Shown: positions 45,445 to 53,543 of the stretch, in pieces | How the letters are laid out: every line of letters starts with the position of its first letter | Numbering within the stretch: the stretch's first letter is position 1 | Origin: UBA2160 sp964588665 | GTDB taxonomy: Bacteria > Chloroflexota > Dehalococcoidia > Lucifugimonadales > UBA1123 | NCBI GenBank assembly: GCA_964588665.1 | Contig: CAZPQQ010000003.1 | Span: 41,440-105,439, forward strand | Length of the DNA stretch: 64,000 nt | Direction of reading: 5' to 3' | Program-made: the position numbers and the translations under genes | The notes under the pieces: model-generated | Database searches by the model: none | The model's input: the letters and a program-made list of their open reading frames with translations, nothing else | What the model was told of the DNA's origin: nothing

Positions 45445-46608
45445 ATGTCCAACGACACCAATACGCAGGTACGCAACCAGATCGTCGGCGCGGTCCGCGA
45501 GTTCGTCCGGCGCGAGGTCGAGCCGATTGCGCAGCAGTACGACAACGAGGACATCTACCCGGAGCAACTGATCGAACCGATGCGCGACATGGGCTTGTTC
45601 GGGATCACGATTCCATCCGAATACGGCGGCATGGGCCTGGACTACACAACCTTCGCGATGATCTTCGAAGAGCTGAGCAAAGGTTGGATGAGCGTCAGCG
45701 GCATCATCGGCACGCACCACATCCTGGGACACATCGTCGCCAGCCACGGCACCGACCAACAGAAGGCCAAGTTTCTTCCCCGGCTGGCATCCGGTGAACT
45801 GCGCGGCGGCCTGGCGCTGACTGAGCCGGAGGCCGGGAGCGACGTGCAGAACCTGCAGACGACCGCGGTCAAAGACGGCGAAGAATACGTGCTGAACGGC
45901 TCGAAGATGTTCATCACCAACGCCGAGCACGGCAACGGTTTCGCCGTGCTCACGAAGACGGATCCTGACGCCGAGCCCAGGCACCGCGGCATGAGCTGTT
46001 TCATCATCGAGAAACCGTCGACCGGTCTCGAGGTGGGACAGCACTTGGACAAGCTCGGATATCGCGGCCTGGACTCCTGCGAACTGCTGTTCAACGATTG
46101 TCGGGTCGATGCAGACAACCTGGTCGGCGCTGCAGAGGGTCAGGGCTTCAAACACGTGATGAGCGGACTCGAAACCGGCCGCATCAACGTCGCGGCCCGC
46201 GCCGTGGGAGTCGCCACCGCCGCGTTCGAGGCAGCGGTGCGCTACGCCCAGCAGCGAAAGACCTTCGGGGAACCCATCGCCAATCACCAGGCAATCCAAC
46301 TCAAGCTGGCGGACATGGCCACGAAGATCCAGGCCGCGCGGCTGCTAACCTATGACGCCGCGGCCAAAAAGGACGCCGGTCAACCACGCATCGACCTCGA
46401 AGCCGGAATGGCCAAGCTGTTCGCCAGCGAGGTCTGCGGCGAGGTCACCCTCGAAGCAATGCGCATCCACGGCGGCTACGGCTACATCAAAGACTTCAAC
46501 GTAGAGCGATACTACCGAGACGCGCCGCTGATGATCATCGGCGAAGGCACGAACGAAATCCAGAAGCTGGTCATCGCCAGACGCCTGCTGGAGCAGTACG
46601 CGATCTAG
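45445..46608 (+). CDS. Acyl-CoA dehydrogenase
   Basis: 387 residues from ATG 45445 with AGGAG at 45434-45438. The open frame back to 44710 overlaps the kinase gene and is a shadow. FAD-dependent family: LTEPEAGSDVQ, MFITNAEHGNGFAVLTKT, and near the C-terminus RIHGGYGYIKDFNVERYYRDA followed by GEGTNEIQ, with the catalytic base Glu just before GT. It oxidises acyl-CoA to enoyl-CoA; chain specificity cannot be read. Followed 20 nt later by a MaoC hydratase that could act on its product. Confidence 0.92.
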   Translation: MSNDTNTQVRNQIVGAVREFVRREVEPIAQQYDNEDIYPEQLIEPMRDMGLFGITIPSEYGGMGLDYTTFAMIFEELSKGWMSVSGIIGTHHILGHIVASHGTDQQKAKFLPRLASGELRGGLALTEPEAGSDVQNLQTTAVKDGEEYVLNGSKMFITNAEHGNGFAVLTKTDPDAEPRHRGMSCFIIEKPSTGLEVGQHLDKLGYRGLDSCELLFNDCRVDADNLVGAAEGQGFKHVMSGLETGRINVAARAVGVATAAFEAAVRYAQQRKTFGEPIANHQAIQLKLADMATKIQAARLLTYDAAAKKDAGQPRIDLEAGMAKLFASEVCGEVTLEAMRIHGGYGYIKDFNVERYYRDAPLMIIGEGTNEIQKLVIARRLLEQYAI

Positions 46609-46628
46609 AGACAACGGAGCACACCACG

Positions 46629-47117
46629 ATGATCCACGATATGAGAGACGATTTCGGAGGATTCCTCGAGGATTTCGAGACCGGGGACGTCTTCAAACAT
46701 TGGCCAGGGAAAACGATCACCGAGATGGACAACCATCTCTTTTCGCTGCTCACCAGGAACGACAATCCACTTCATACCGACCACAGCCTCATGGAGGGGC
46801 ACCAGCATGGCCAGATTCTCGTGAACGGCGCGCTCGTGTTCAGCTTGGTCGTCGGGATGTCGGTTCGGGACACGTCGGGGAAGGCCATCGCCAACCTCGA
46901 ATACGAAAAAGTGACTCACGACGGCCCCGTGTTCCACGGCGACACGATCTACGCCGAGAGCGAGGTGCTCGGCGTTCGCGAGTCGAACAGCCGGCCCGAT
47001 CGCGGCATCGTGCACATCGAGAGCCGCGGGTTGAATCAACGCGGCGAGAAGATTCTGACGCTGCAACGTCGTTTCCTGGTCCCGAAACGCCCTGAGAACT
47101 CGGGCGACGAAGGCTGA
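46629..47117 (+). CDS. MaoC-family hydratase
   Basis: 162 residues, a single hot-dog fold. The hydratase motif FSLLTRNDNPLHTD supplies Asp and His equivalent to those of R-specific enoyl-CoA hydratases, and GQILVNGALVFSLVVGMSV follows. The whole chain looks like the mesaconyl-CoA/(R)-enoyl-CoA hydratase type. It sits between an acyl-CoA dehydrogenase and argH (3 nt gap), so it is probably cotranscribed with both. Confidence 0.85.
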   Translation: MIHDMRDDFGGFLEDFETGDVFKHWPGKTITEMDNHLFSLLTRNDNPLHTDHSLMEGHQHGQILVNGALVFSLVVGMSVRDTSGKAIANLEYEKVTHDGPVFHGDTIYAESEVLGVRESNSRPDRGIVHIESRGLNQRGEKILTLQRRFLVPKRPENSGDEG

Positions 47118-47120
47118 GCC

Positions 47121-48476
47121 ATGGGATTGAAAGACGTTTCTTCGGACTACACGGTCTCGATCCACTACGACCGGCGCCTCTACCGCCAGGACATCGAAGG
47201 ATCGACGGCGCACGCACGCATGCTGGCCAGACAGGGCATCATCGACGGCTCCGATGCCGAGGCCATCGTCGACGGACTCGCGCAGGTTCGCTCGGAGATC
47301 GAGCGAGACGAGTTCCCGTGGCGCGCCGAACTGGAAGACGTGCATATGAACGTCGAGCGGAGGCTGCACGAGCTCATCGGCGAACCGGCGCTGCGGCTGC
47401 ACACCGCGCGCTCCCGCAACGACCAGGTCGCGCTGGACATGCGGATGTACATCAAGGATGCGATCGCAAACCTACTCGTGCTGATCGGCCACGTGCGCGA
47501 AGCTCTGGTGTCGCTGGCTGACGAGCATCGCACGGTCGTCATGCCCGGCTACACGCATCTGCAGCGCGCGCAGCCGGTTCTGTTCGCGCACCACATGCTC
47601 GCCTACTTCGAGATGATCGGACGGGACGCGGTGCGGTTCGACCAAGCTCGTGACCGCGCCGACGTGATGCCGTTGGGCAGCGGCGCGCTCGCCGGACTCC
47701 CCTACCCTCTGGATCGCGAATGGGTGGCGGAAGAACTCGGTTTCTCGCGGATTTCGGCGAACAGTATGGACGCCGTCTCGGACCGAGACTTCTTGCTCGA
47801 CTTTCACGCCGCGGCTTCGATATGCGCCATGCACCTGTCCCGATTGGCCGAGGAGCTCGTCATCTGGTCTTCGGACGAGTTCGGGTTCATTCGGCTGAGC
47901 GACGACTTCACGACCGGCAGCTCGATCATGCCGCAAAAGCGCAACCCCGACTTCGCCGAGATCGCCCGAGGCAAGACCGGGCGCGTCTTCGGCAACCTGA
48001 TGGCGCTCCTGACGACGCTCAAGGGGCTGCCCTTGACCTATAATCGAGACATGCAGGAAGACAAAGAGGGCTTCTTCGACACCGAGGACACGTTGACCGC
48101 GACCCTCCGAGTGTTCGCGGGCATGTTGGGAGCGCTGAAGCTGAACGAAGGACGCATGCGGGACGCAGCACAGAGCAGCCACGTGCTCGCCACAGACATC
48201 GCTGACTACCTGGTCTCGAAAGGCATGCCCTTCCGTGAGGCGTACCGAATCGTGGCGTCGCTGTCCGAATACGCGGTCGAGCGCCACAAGCAGTTCCACG
48301 ATCTGTCGCTGGACGAGTTCCGGACGTTCTCCGACCTGTTCGACGAAGGGGTGCCGGCCATCAGCGTCGACACCTCGATCGACGCGAGAGCCGTGCCTGG
48401 CGGAACGAACACCACAAGGGTTGGCGAGGCGATAGACAAGGCGAAGCAGGAGTTGGAGGTCCCGCATGGCGCATGA
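47121..48476 (+). CDS. argH: Argininosuccinate lyase
   Basis: 451 residues, fumarase/aspartase superfamily. Signature GSSIMPQKRNPDFAEI with the catalytic Ser in the mobile loop, HTARSRNDQVALDMR and YTHLQRAQP with the conserved His. It splits argininosuccinate into arginine and fumarate. Its 3' end overlaps rpe by 11 nt. Confidence 0.96.
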   Translation: MGLKDVSSDYTVSIHYDRRLYRQDIEGSTAHARMLARQGIIDGSDAEAIVDGLAQVRSEIERDEFPWRAELEDVHMNVERRLHELIGEPALRLHTARSRNDQVALDMRMYIKDAIANLLVLIGHVREALVSLADEHRTVVMPGYTHLQRAQPVLFAHHMLAYFEMIGRDAVRFDQARDRADVMPLGSGALAGLPYPLDREWVAEELGFSRISANSMDAVSDRDFLLDFHAAASICAMHLSRLAEELVIWSSDEFGFIRLSDDFTTGSSIMPQKRNPDFAEIARGKTGRVFGNLMALLTTLKGLPLTYNRDMQEDKEGFFDTEDTLTATLRVFAGMLGALKLNEGRMRDAAQSSHVLATDIADYLVSKGMPFREAYRIVASLSEYAVERHKQFHDLSLDEFRTFSDLFDEGVPAISVDTSIDARAVPGGTNTTRVGEAIDKAKQELEVPHGA

Positions 48477-49158
48477 TCGCAAAATACGGATCGCGCCGTC
48501 GATACTGTCCGCGGACTTTGCTCAATTGGGCGAGCAGGTCGAAGAAGCGGAACGGGCCGGCGCAAGCTGCATCCACATCGACGTTATGGACGGCCGGTTC
48601 GTGCCTCCAATAACGTTCGGGGCGGTAGTGGTCGAGGCGATCAGGGATCGCGTCGCCATCCCGCTGGAGATCCACATGATGACGCTTCAGCCAGAGCTTC
48701 ACATCGGCCAGCTCTCCGACGCCGGGGCTAACCGGATCATCGTCCATGCCGAGGCGTGCCCTCACGCGCATCGCGTCGTCCAGCAGATAAAGGACGCCGG
48801 CCTCGAAGCGGGGCTGGCTGTCAACCCGGCCACGCCGCTTGCCGCGACCGAAGAGGTGCTGGCCGATCTGGACCAGCTCCTGATCATGACCGTGAATCCC
48901 GGCTACGGAGGCCAGACGTTCATCGACAGCATGATCGGAAAGATCGAGCGAGCGCGGAAGATGATCGATGCCCACGCCCCAAACGTCGTTCTCGAAGTGG
49001 ACGGCGGCGTCAAGGTCGACAACGCACCAGCCGCCGCCGATGCGGGCGCGACGCTGCTCGTCGCCGGGTCGGCGGTGTTCAATCGAAACCAGAGCGTCGC
49101 CGACTCGATGGCGGCGCTGCATCGAGCCGTCGGGACGGACACGCCAGGCAATGGCTAG
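48466..49158 (+). CDS. rpe: Ribulose-phosphate 3-epimerase
   Basis: 230-residue TIM barrel. Family motifs are IAPSILSADFAQLGEQ, HIDVMDGRFVPPITFG, MTVNPGYGGQTFI and LEVDGGVKVDN, giving the metal-binding His and Asp residues. One segment reads LEIHMMT where LDVHLMI is usual, a conservative variation that keeps the His. Converts ribulose-5-phosphate to xylulose-5-phosphate in the pentose phosphate pathway. Confidence 0.95.
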   Translation: MAHDRKIRIAPSILSADFAQLGEQVEEAERAGASCIHIDVMDGRFVPPITFGAVVVEAIRDRVAIPLEIHMMTLQPELHIGQLSDAGANRIIVHAEACPHAHRVVQQIKDAGLEAGLAVNPATPLAATEEVLADLDQLLIMTVNPGYGGQTFIDSMIGKIERARKMIDAHAPNVVLEVDGGVKVDNAPAAADAGATLLVAGSAVFNRNQSVADSMAALHRAVGTDTPGNG

Positions 49159-49179
49159 GTGAACACCAACCTTCCGGTC

Positions 49180-49204
49180 CGTTCGCCCTGAGCCTGTCGA
49201 AGGA
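49180..49204. repeat. Dispersed CTGAGCCTGTCGAAGG repeat, copy 2
   Basis: GTTCGCCCTGAGCCTGTCGA followed by AGG, between rpe and a methyltransferase. Same family as 8708-8750 and 59851-59874. Confidence 0.7.
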
Positions 49205-49252
49205 CCGCCTAACGCCTAGAATGCCTATCGAAGATCGGAGGCAAGTCACTAG

Positions 49253-50047
49253 TTGAAAACCGACCACATCAAGCGCGCGACGGCGGCAGGCTGGGACACG
49301 ATGTCCGAGTCGTACCAGCGGGACAGCCAGATAGCCCTGGATGACGTGCATTACGCTCCGTTCGCGCCGGGCGAACGAGAGCTGAAGCTGCTTGGTCAGG
49401 TCGATGGCAAACGCGTGCTGGAGTTGGCGTGCGGAGGGGCGCAGAACTCCATCGCTCTCTCTCGGTGGGGCGCCGACACCGTGGCCATGGACATCTCGCC
49501 GACGCAACTGCGCCGAGCGCTGACGCTCAGGAGCGAGACGAAAACCCAGGTCGAACTCGTCATGGGCGACATGGAGCTGCCTCGGATGTTCAAGCCCGGC
49601 TCGTTCGACATCGTTCTCTCCTCGTTCGGATGGGAGTTCATCCCCGATCTGGCCGTCTGCTTCCACGAGTGCTATGCGCTGCTCAAGCCGGGCGGCGTCA
49701 TGATCGTCAGCACGGCGCACCCTCTGAACGCATTCGTGTGGGACGAGGCGCAACAGGCGGTCCTGGTCACGGACTACTTCAATCCGCCCGTGGAGGTATG
49801 GGAAGACTCCGTTCCCGACGGGCATGATCCGGGCACGACTTTCTTCCACACGTTCGAGGAGATGTTCGGACTGCTGACAGCGGAAGGCTTCCGAATCGAC
49901 AAGGTCCTCGAACCGTATCCGAATGCGTTAACAGCGGAAGACGGAGAATCAACCCAGAAGCCGCCGTACGCGGGCGCTTACTGGGACCAAAGCCGCGACC
50001 GTCTGCTGAAGGTTCCGTTCGCCGTCGTGTACGTCGCGAGCAAATGA
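49253..50047 (+). CDS. Class I SAM-dependent methyltransferase
   Basis: 264 residues from TTG 49253 with GGAGG at 49237-49241. SAM-binding motif I VLELACGGAQNSIALS, then MDISPTQLRRA, GSFDIVLSSFGWEFIPD and LLKPGGVMIVSTAHPLN. The closest general group is UbiE/Coq5-type small-molecule methyltransferases; the substrate is unknown. Its stop overlaps the start of a short lipoprotein frame. Confidence 0.85.
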   Translation: MKTDHIKRATAAGWDTMSESYQRDSQIALDDVHYAPFAPGERELKLLGQVDGKRVLELACGGAQNSIALSRWGADTVAMDISPTQLRRALTLRSETKTQVELVMGDMELPRMFKPGSFDIVLSSFGWEFIPDLAVCFHECYALLKPGGVMIVSTAHPLNAFVWDEAQQAVLVTDYFNPPVEVWEDSVPDGHDPGTTFFHTFEEMFGLLTAEGFRIDKVLEPYPNALTAEDGESTQKPPYAGAYWDQSRDRLLKVPFAVVYVASK

Positions 50048-50325
50048 AAATGGGTCGTGTCGACTTTGCGCGACGGCTGGCCCATCCTGTCTCGCTGATC
50101 GCGTCACTCTTCCTGATCGCCTCGATTGCTGCCTGCGGCGATGCCGACGAAACAGTGTCGCCGGACTCCGGCGCCCCTCTGGCACGAGTTGACGGACCTG
50201 CCGTCGTTCAAGCAACGCCCCCGAGCCCGACCACCCTGCCGCCTACCCTCCGCCGACGGCGCGGACGATCTCGAGGCGGTCGCCTTCGGATAGGGTCACG
50301 TCGTGTCGCTCGTCTTTGCGGATGA
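50044..50325 (+). CDS. Short putative lipoprotein, possibly truncated
   Basis: 93 residues starting at an ATG overlapping the methyltransferase stop (ATGA). A hydrophobic segment and lipobox SIAACGD are well formed, then a Pro/Thr-rich linker, then an Arg-rich tail that is antisense to thiS. The tail looks non-native, so this is probably a lipoprotein gene whose 3' part was lost when the thi operon came to lie beside it. Low certainty. Confidence 0.4.
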   Translation: MKMGRVDFARRLAHPVSLIASLFLIASIAACGDADETVSPDSGAPLARVDGPAVVQATPPSPTTLPPTLRRRRGRSRGGRLRIGSRRVARLCG

Positions 50326-50446
50326 TCGTGCCGTTGTAGCCCACGGCTATTGCCCTGTCCGCGACGCCGAGGGATTCGAGGTATTCGACGAGGTTTGTGG
50401 GGTCGTCCAGATCGACGGGTTTCCCGTTTATGATTAGTGAGATCAT
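50243..50446 (-). CDS. thiS: Sulfur carrier protein ThiS
   Basis: 67-residue ubiquitin-like protein ending in the required Gly-Gly tail (RAVGGG). It delivers sulfur as C-terminal thiocarboxylate to ThiG for thiazole synthesis. Its start overlaps the thiE stop by 4 nt. The adenylating partner ThiF is not in the window. Confidence 0.9.
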   Translation of the reverse strand: MISLIINGKPVDLDDPTNLVEYLESLGVADRAIAVGYNGTIIRKDERHDVTLSEGDRLEIVRAVGGG

Positions 50447-51099
50447 CGGATAATCGCCTCTGAATCTGCCCAGGCTCTGCTCATCGTAGACATTAAGTCT
50501 TGGGTCGCTCGATGCGGGTCGGGGTGCGCCGAGATGGCGGTGATGACTGCGGCGCCCGTGCCGCCCGCGGCGATCACCTGGTCGATGTTGCCTTGGTTGA
50601 TTCCGCCGATGCCCAGGATCGGTGCGTCTACGACCTCGGCCACATCGCTGATTAGCTTCGGCCCGGATGTCGAAGCGCTTGGATGAGAGCCTGTCTCGAA
50701 GATCGTGCCGACCACCAGCAGGTCCGCGCCAGCGTCAACGGCCGCGACGGCGCCTTCGACGGAGTGGACGGACCGGCTGAGCAACAAACGGTCGCCGACC
50801 AATTGTCGAGCCTCGGACACCGGGATGCCGTTCTCGCCGAGTTGGACGCCGTCCGCGCCGCACAGCAACGCGACATCGATCCGTTCGTTGACGAACATCA
50901 GCGCCCTACCCTCGGTGATGCGCCGAATCCGGCGGGCCAGGTCCAGCAGTTCGCCGCCCGGCAGGTCCCGCTCTCTGAGCTGGACCATGCTGACGCCGCC
51001 GTCGACGGCTTCCTCCACCACTGTCTCCAGTGATCGATCGCGCGTCTGGCGGCGGTCGGTCACGAGGCAAAGGCAAGGTGAGGGAATGGTGGCGGACAT
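50443..51099 (-). CDS. thiE: Thiamine-phosphate synthase
   Basis: 218-residue TIM barrel joining the thiazole and pyrimidine moieties. Motifs are MVQLRERDLPGGELLDLAR, VNERIDVALLCGADGVQLGENG (Gln where His is common in GVHLGQ) and GTIFETGSHP followed by GIGGINQGN. It lies 3 nt after thiG. Confidence 0.92.
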   Translation of the reverse strand: MSATIPSPCLCLVTDRRQTRDRSLETVVEEAVDGGVSMVQLRERDLPGGELLDLARRIRRITEGRALMFVNERIDVALLCGADGVQLGENGIPVSEARQLVGDRLLLSRSVHSVEGAVAAVDAGADLLVVGTIFETGSHPSASTSGPKLISDVAEVVDAPILGIGGINQGNIDQVIAAGGTGAAVITAISAHPDPHRATQDLMSTMSRAWADSEAIIR

Positions 51100-51102
51100 C
51101 GC

Positions 51103-51888
51103 CTAGCTCCCCGCTGCGGAGGCGACTCCTTCGGTTGGGCTGCTGGGAACGCCCGCCAGTCGATTGGCGATGCGTCCGGCATTGTACGCCATCCGGCCTG
51201 CCTTGACGCCCAGCTTGAACGCCTCTCCCATCAGCTTGGGGCTCTCGGCTTGAGCGATGGCGGTGTTGACGAGGACCGCGTCCGCTCCGGCTTCCAGTGA
51301 CGTCGCGGCTTCCGAGGGGACGCCCAATCCCGCGTCGACGACAACCGGCACGCTCGACTGACGGATGATCAGCTTGATCTCATCCAGTGTCTGGAGTCCC
51401 TGGCCCGAGCCTATCGCCGAGCCGAGGGGCATGACCGTCGCGCATCCGATCGACTCCAATCGGAGTGCGAGCACCGGGTCGGCGTGGATGTACGGCAGCA
51501 CCGTGAACCCCTCGTCCACAAGCGTCTGCGCGGCTTCGAAGGTGCCAATCGGGTCAGGCAGCAGGTGCTCAGCATGAGGAATGACCTCAAGCTTGATCCA
51601 GTCGGATCCGGTCACTTCCCTGGCCAGATGCGCCGTGAAAACCGCCTCCTCGGCGGTCTTGCTCCCGGCCGTGTTGGGCAGGATTTGGTACTTGTCCCAG
51701 TCGAAATAATCGAGAATGTTCTTTTCGGCGGGGTTGTCGAGGTCCAGACGGCGGATGGCGACAGTGATGATCTGGGCGCCGGACGCCTCGATGGACTCGA
51801 CCATCTCTTCGTTGGTCCGGTGTCGTCCCGTGCCGACCATCAGCCTGGAGGTGAACTCTTTGCCCGCGATGATCAGTGGATCGCTCAT
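51103..51888 (-). CDS. thiG: Thiazole synthase
   Basis: 261 residues from ATG 51888, preceded by AAGGAGACGACGTC. The frame to 52053 runs through the riboswitch and is not coding. Key features are LMVGTGRH, the Schiff-base Lys99 in DWIKLEVI, and the phosphate-binding end VPVVVDAGLGVPSEAA and GADAVLVNTAIA. It forms the thiazole ring from DXP, ThiS thiocarboxylate and a glycine-derived imine. First gene of the TPP-regulated operon. Confidence 0.95.
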   Translation of the reverse strand: MSDPLIIAGKEFTSRLMVGTGRHRTNEEMVESIEASGAQIITVAIRRLDLDNPAEKNILDYFDWDKYQILPNTAGSKTAEEAVFTAHLAREVTGSDWIKLEVIPHAEHLLPDPIGTFEAAQTLVDEGFTVLPYIHADPVLALRLESIGCATVMPLGSAIGSGQGLQTLDEIKLIIRQSSVPVVVDAGLGVPSEAATSLEAGADAVLVNTAIAQAESPKLMGEAFKLGVKAGRMAYNAGRIANRLAGVPSSPTEGVASAAGS

Positions 51889-51910
51889 GACGTCGTCTCC
51901 TTGGTCCGCT

Positions 51911-51944
51911 AAAACAAAAAAGCCGCTGGATTGCTGCCAGCGGC
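51911..51944 (-). terminator. Intrinsic terminator of the TPP riboswitch
   Basis: On the minus strand GCCGCTGG and CCAGCGGC form an 8-bp stem followed by a T-rich run (TTTTTTGTTTT). It lies between the riboswitch and the thiG ribosome-binding site, so TPP binding should stop transcription before thiG. Confidence 0.88.
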
Positions 51945-51965
51945 CTATGGTTCGTCCGGTGGACG

Positions 51966-52055
51966 TCCCTGCGCTGGTATTATCCAGATCAGGTAATTGC
52001 GGTCGGCGGCGATTTCTGGCCACCCTCTCAGCCTGGCTTGCCCAAGCTCCCAATT
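51966..52055 (-). promoter_or_regulatory. TPP riboswitch (THI element)
   Basis: The minus strand contains the conserved core GGCTGAGAGGG, then ACCTGATCTGGATAATACCA and GCGCAGGGA, in correct order and spacing for the TPP aptamer. It lies upstream of thiG with a terminator hairpin as expression platform. Boundaries are approximate. Confidence 0.95.
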
Positions 52056-52176
52056 GCCCTATTCAACTATCAACGCCCCAAGAATAGCCTACTGTTTTTC
52101 GAAAGTCAACGAGAGCGCTGAGCCGTCGCGTGGGGCGACTAGACCGTCGAGCACACCCCTGGTGGTGCGTCGGATC

Positions 52177-53154
52177 TTACTCTTCGGTCTCATCAACCTC
52201 CAAGTCGAGTTCTTTCACTCTTGGTGAGAAGGTCGCGCGGATTCTGCTTGTCATGTCGATCATCCATTCCAGGTATTCCGGCAAATCGTTTTTGTGCCTC
52301 AGATCTGCCGCTCGTGAGATCGAGATCACCTTGTCACTGGCGTCAGGCGTCGCGTCCCAGACGAGTTCAGAGCCGATTTCTGCCTCAATCGCCTCTTTTT
52401 GATCAAATAACTGGGCGAAGCCGGCCTGCGCGTTGCACTTGCTTCGCAAGTAAACTCGCACACCCAATATGTTGTCGAAAGTATTGGCCGTACACGAAAT
52501 TCGGATTCCTGTTCGTCCCAGTGGCAAGTTGTACCAATACCTCGGACCGGCTTGAGGCACCGAGTTGAGTTCGGCCTTTTCGAGCAGCGCCGTTCTGAAT
52601 TCTGACCACCATTCCAATTGCATCTGTTTTGCGTCACTTAGTGGTCCATTGGTTTTCCCAGATGTAAGTCCTTGCCCAATATCAATCGGGCGACTCACGA
52701 CATTGAAACGAACTGCCGGCCTCGATTGGTCGATTTGCCACAATTCGAGCCGAACACCGAAAAACGCCTTGTCGCCCGAGCTGTTGTCGTTCAGCCAGTC
52801 AAGGGCTTTTCTATGCTCTTCGGTAAATTCAGCCGCGATCCAGACGACCGCAGTCGCGTTCCGACCCGCCGCATACGTAAGAGTCTTGCCAAGGTGATCA
52901 TGATTTGTCTTCCCAAGTTGGTTTTCAATTACAACATAGCCCTCCGTGGCGGTGTCACGTGCCAAGATGTCTATTGAGAATGGTCCGACCGGCTGCTCAG
53001 TGCCTACCACCTCGAGTTCGAGCCCAAGGGCTATTCCCAATTGAGCGATGTTCTCGTCCTTGGCAAGCCAAGGTGTGAATTCCGAAGGTTCGTTCTGCCA
53101 TTGCTTGCGCACATCGACAAGTGTGAGTTCGCCTAATTGGTTCGGTATGGTCAT
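52177..53154 (-). CDS. DUF4268-type protein with nuclease-like N-terminal domain
   Basis: 325 residues from ATG 53154, preceded by AAGGTGG. The N-terminal part has FSIDILARDTATEGYVVIEN, with Asp and Glu in positions reminiscent of PD-(D/E)XK nucleases, then QLGKTNHDHLGKTLTYAAG, a strong family block. The C-terminal part (WSEFRTALLEKAELNS...WYNLPLGRTGIRISC) fits DUF4268. Such proteins occur scattered in bacteria, often in variable regions, and are suspected to be restriction- or defence-related; the function is unproven. The gene is visibly A/T-richer than its neighbours and sits beside a truncated methyltransferase, suggesting recent acquisition. Confidence 0.75.
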   Translation of the reverse strand: MTIPNQLGELTLVDVRKQWQNEPSEFTPWLAKDENIAQLGIALGLELEVVGTEQPVGPFSIDILARDTATEGYVVIENQLGKTNHDHLGKTLTYAAGRNATAVVWIAAEFTEEHRKALDWLNDNSSGDKAFFGVRLELWQIDQSRPAVRFNVVSRPIDIGQGLTSGKTNGPLSDAKQMQLEWWSEFRTALLEKAELNSVPQAGPRYWYNLPLGRTGIRISCTANTFDNILGVRVYLRSKCNAQAGFAQLFDQKEAIEAEIGSELVWDATPDASDKVISISRAADLRHKNDLPEYLEWMIDMTSRIRATFSPRVKELDLEVDETEE

Positions 53155-53212
53155 GTAATCCACCTTGTATTTGAGGCCAGTGTTTTGATCTTAGCTTATT
53201 TTAACACGCAAA

Positions 53213-53428
53213 TGTAGGGGCTTCTGGCGCTCCAACAATTCCGATGGAGTTCGAGGCAAGGTTGGAGCTCAGCACCGTACGCTGAGCACTTATCTGAACG
53301 GCCTATCGGAAGCCGGCCTGGCACTCGAGAAGCTCGTCGAACTGCGGGGGATTGCTCCGGCCGCCGAGTCCACACCTGACACCAGCAAAGTTCCCGTTTT
53401 CCTGGCGGTCCGAAGTCGCAGCACATAG
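53213..53428 (+). pseudogene. C-terminal remnant of a SAM-dependent methyltransferase
   Basis: Translating the plus strand from 53213 gives GFWRSNNSDGVRGKVGAQHR, then TLSTYLNGLSEAGLALEKLV and finally VPVFLAVRSRST and a TAG stop. The order (a His-Arg-Thr block, a helix, then a final PVFLAVR strand) is that of the last 70 residues of small-molecule methyltransferases. No start codon or SAM-binding domain lies upstream; that side is occupied by the DUF4268 gene. It therefore appears to be a gene truncated by the neighbouring insertion or deletion. Confidence 0.6.
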
Positions 53429-53543
53429 AATACGGCGCACATGGAACAAAACGCGCGCGGTGGTCGTCTAGTCAATATCGAAAGGCCACAATCTCTGCAA
53501 TGGCCAAAGTCTATCGACCTTGTGTCGGACAGGAGTGTGCACT

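Noticed and set aside
53196..53426. Minus-strand 76-codon frame opposite the methyltransferase remnant
   Set aside because: The plus strand reads as a coherent methyltransferase C-terminus; the minus frame has no features.
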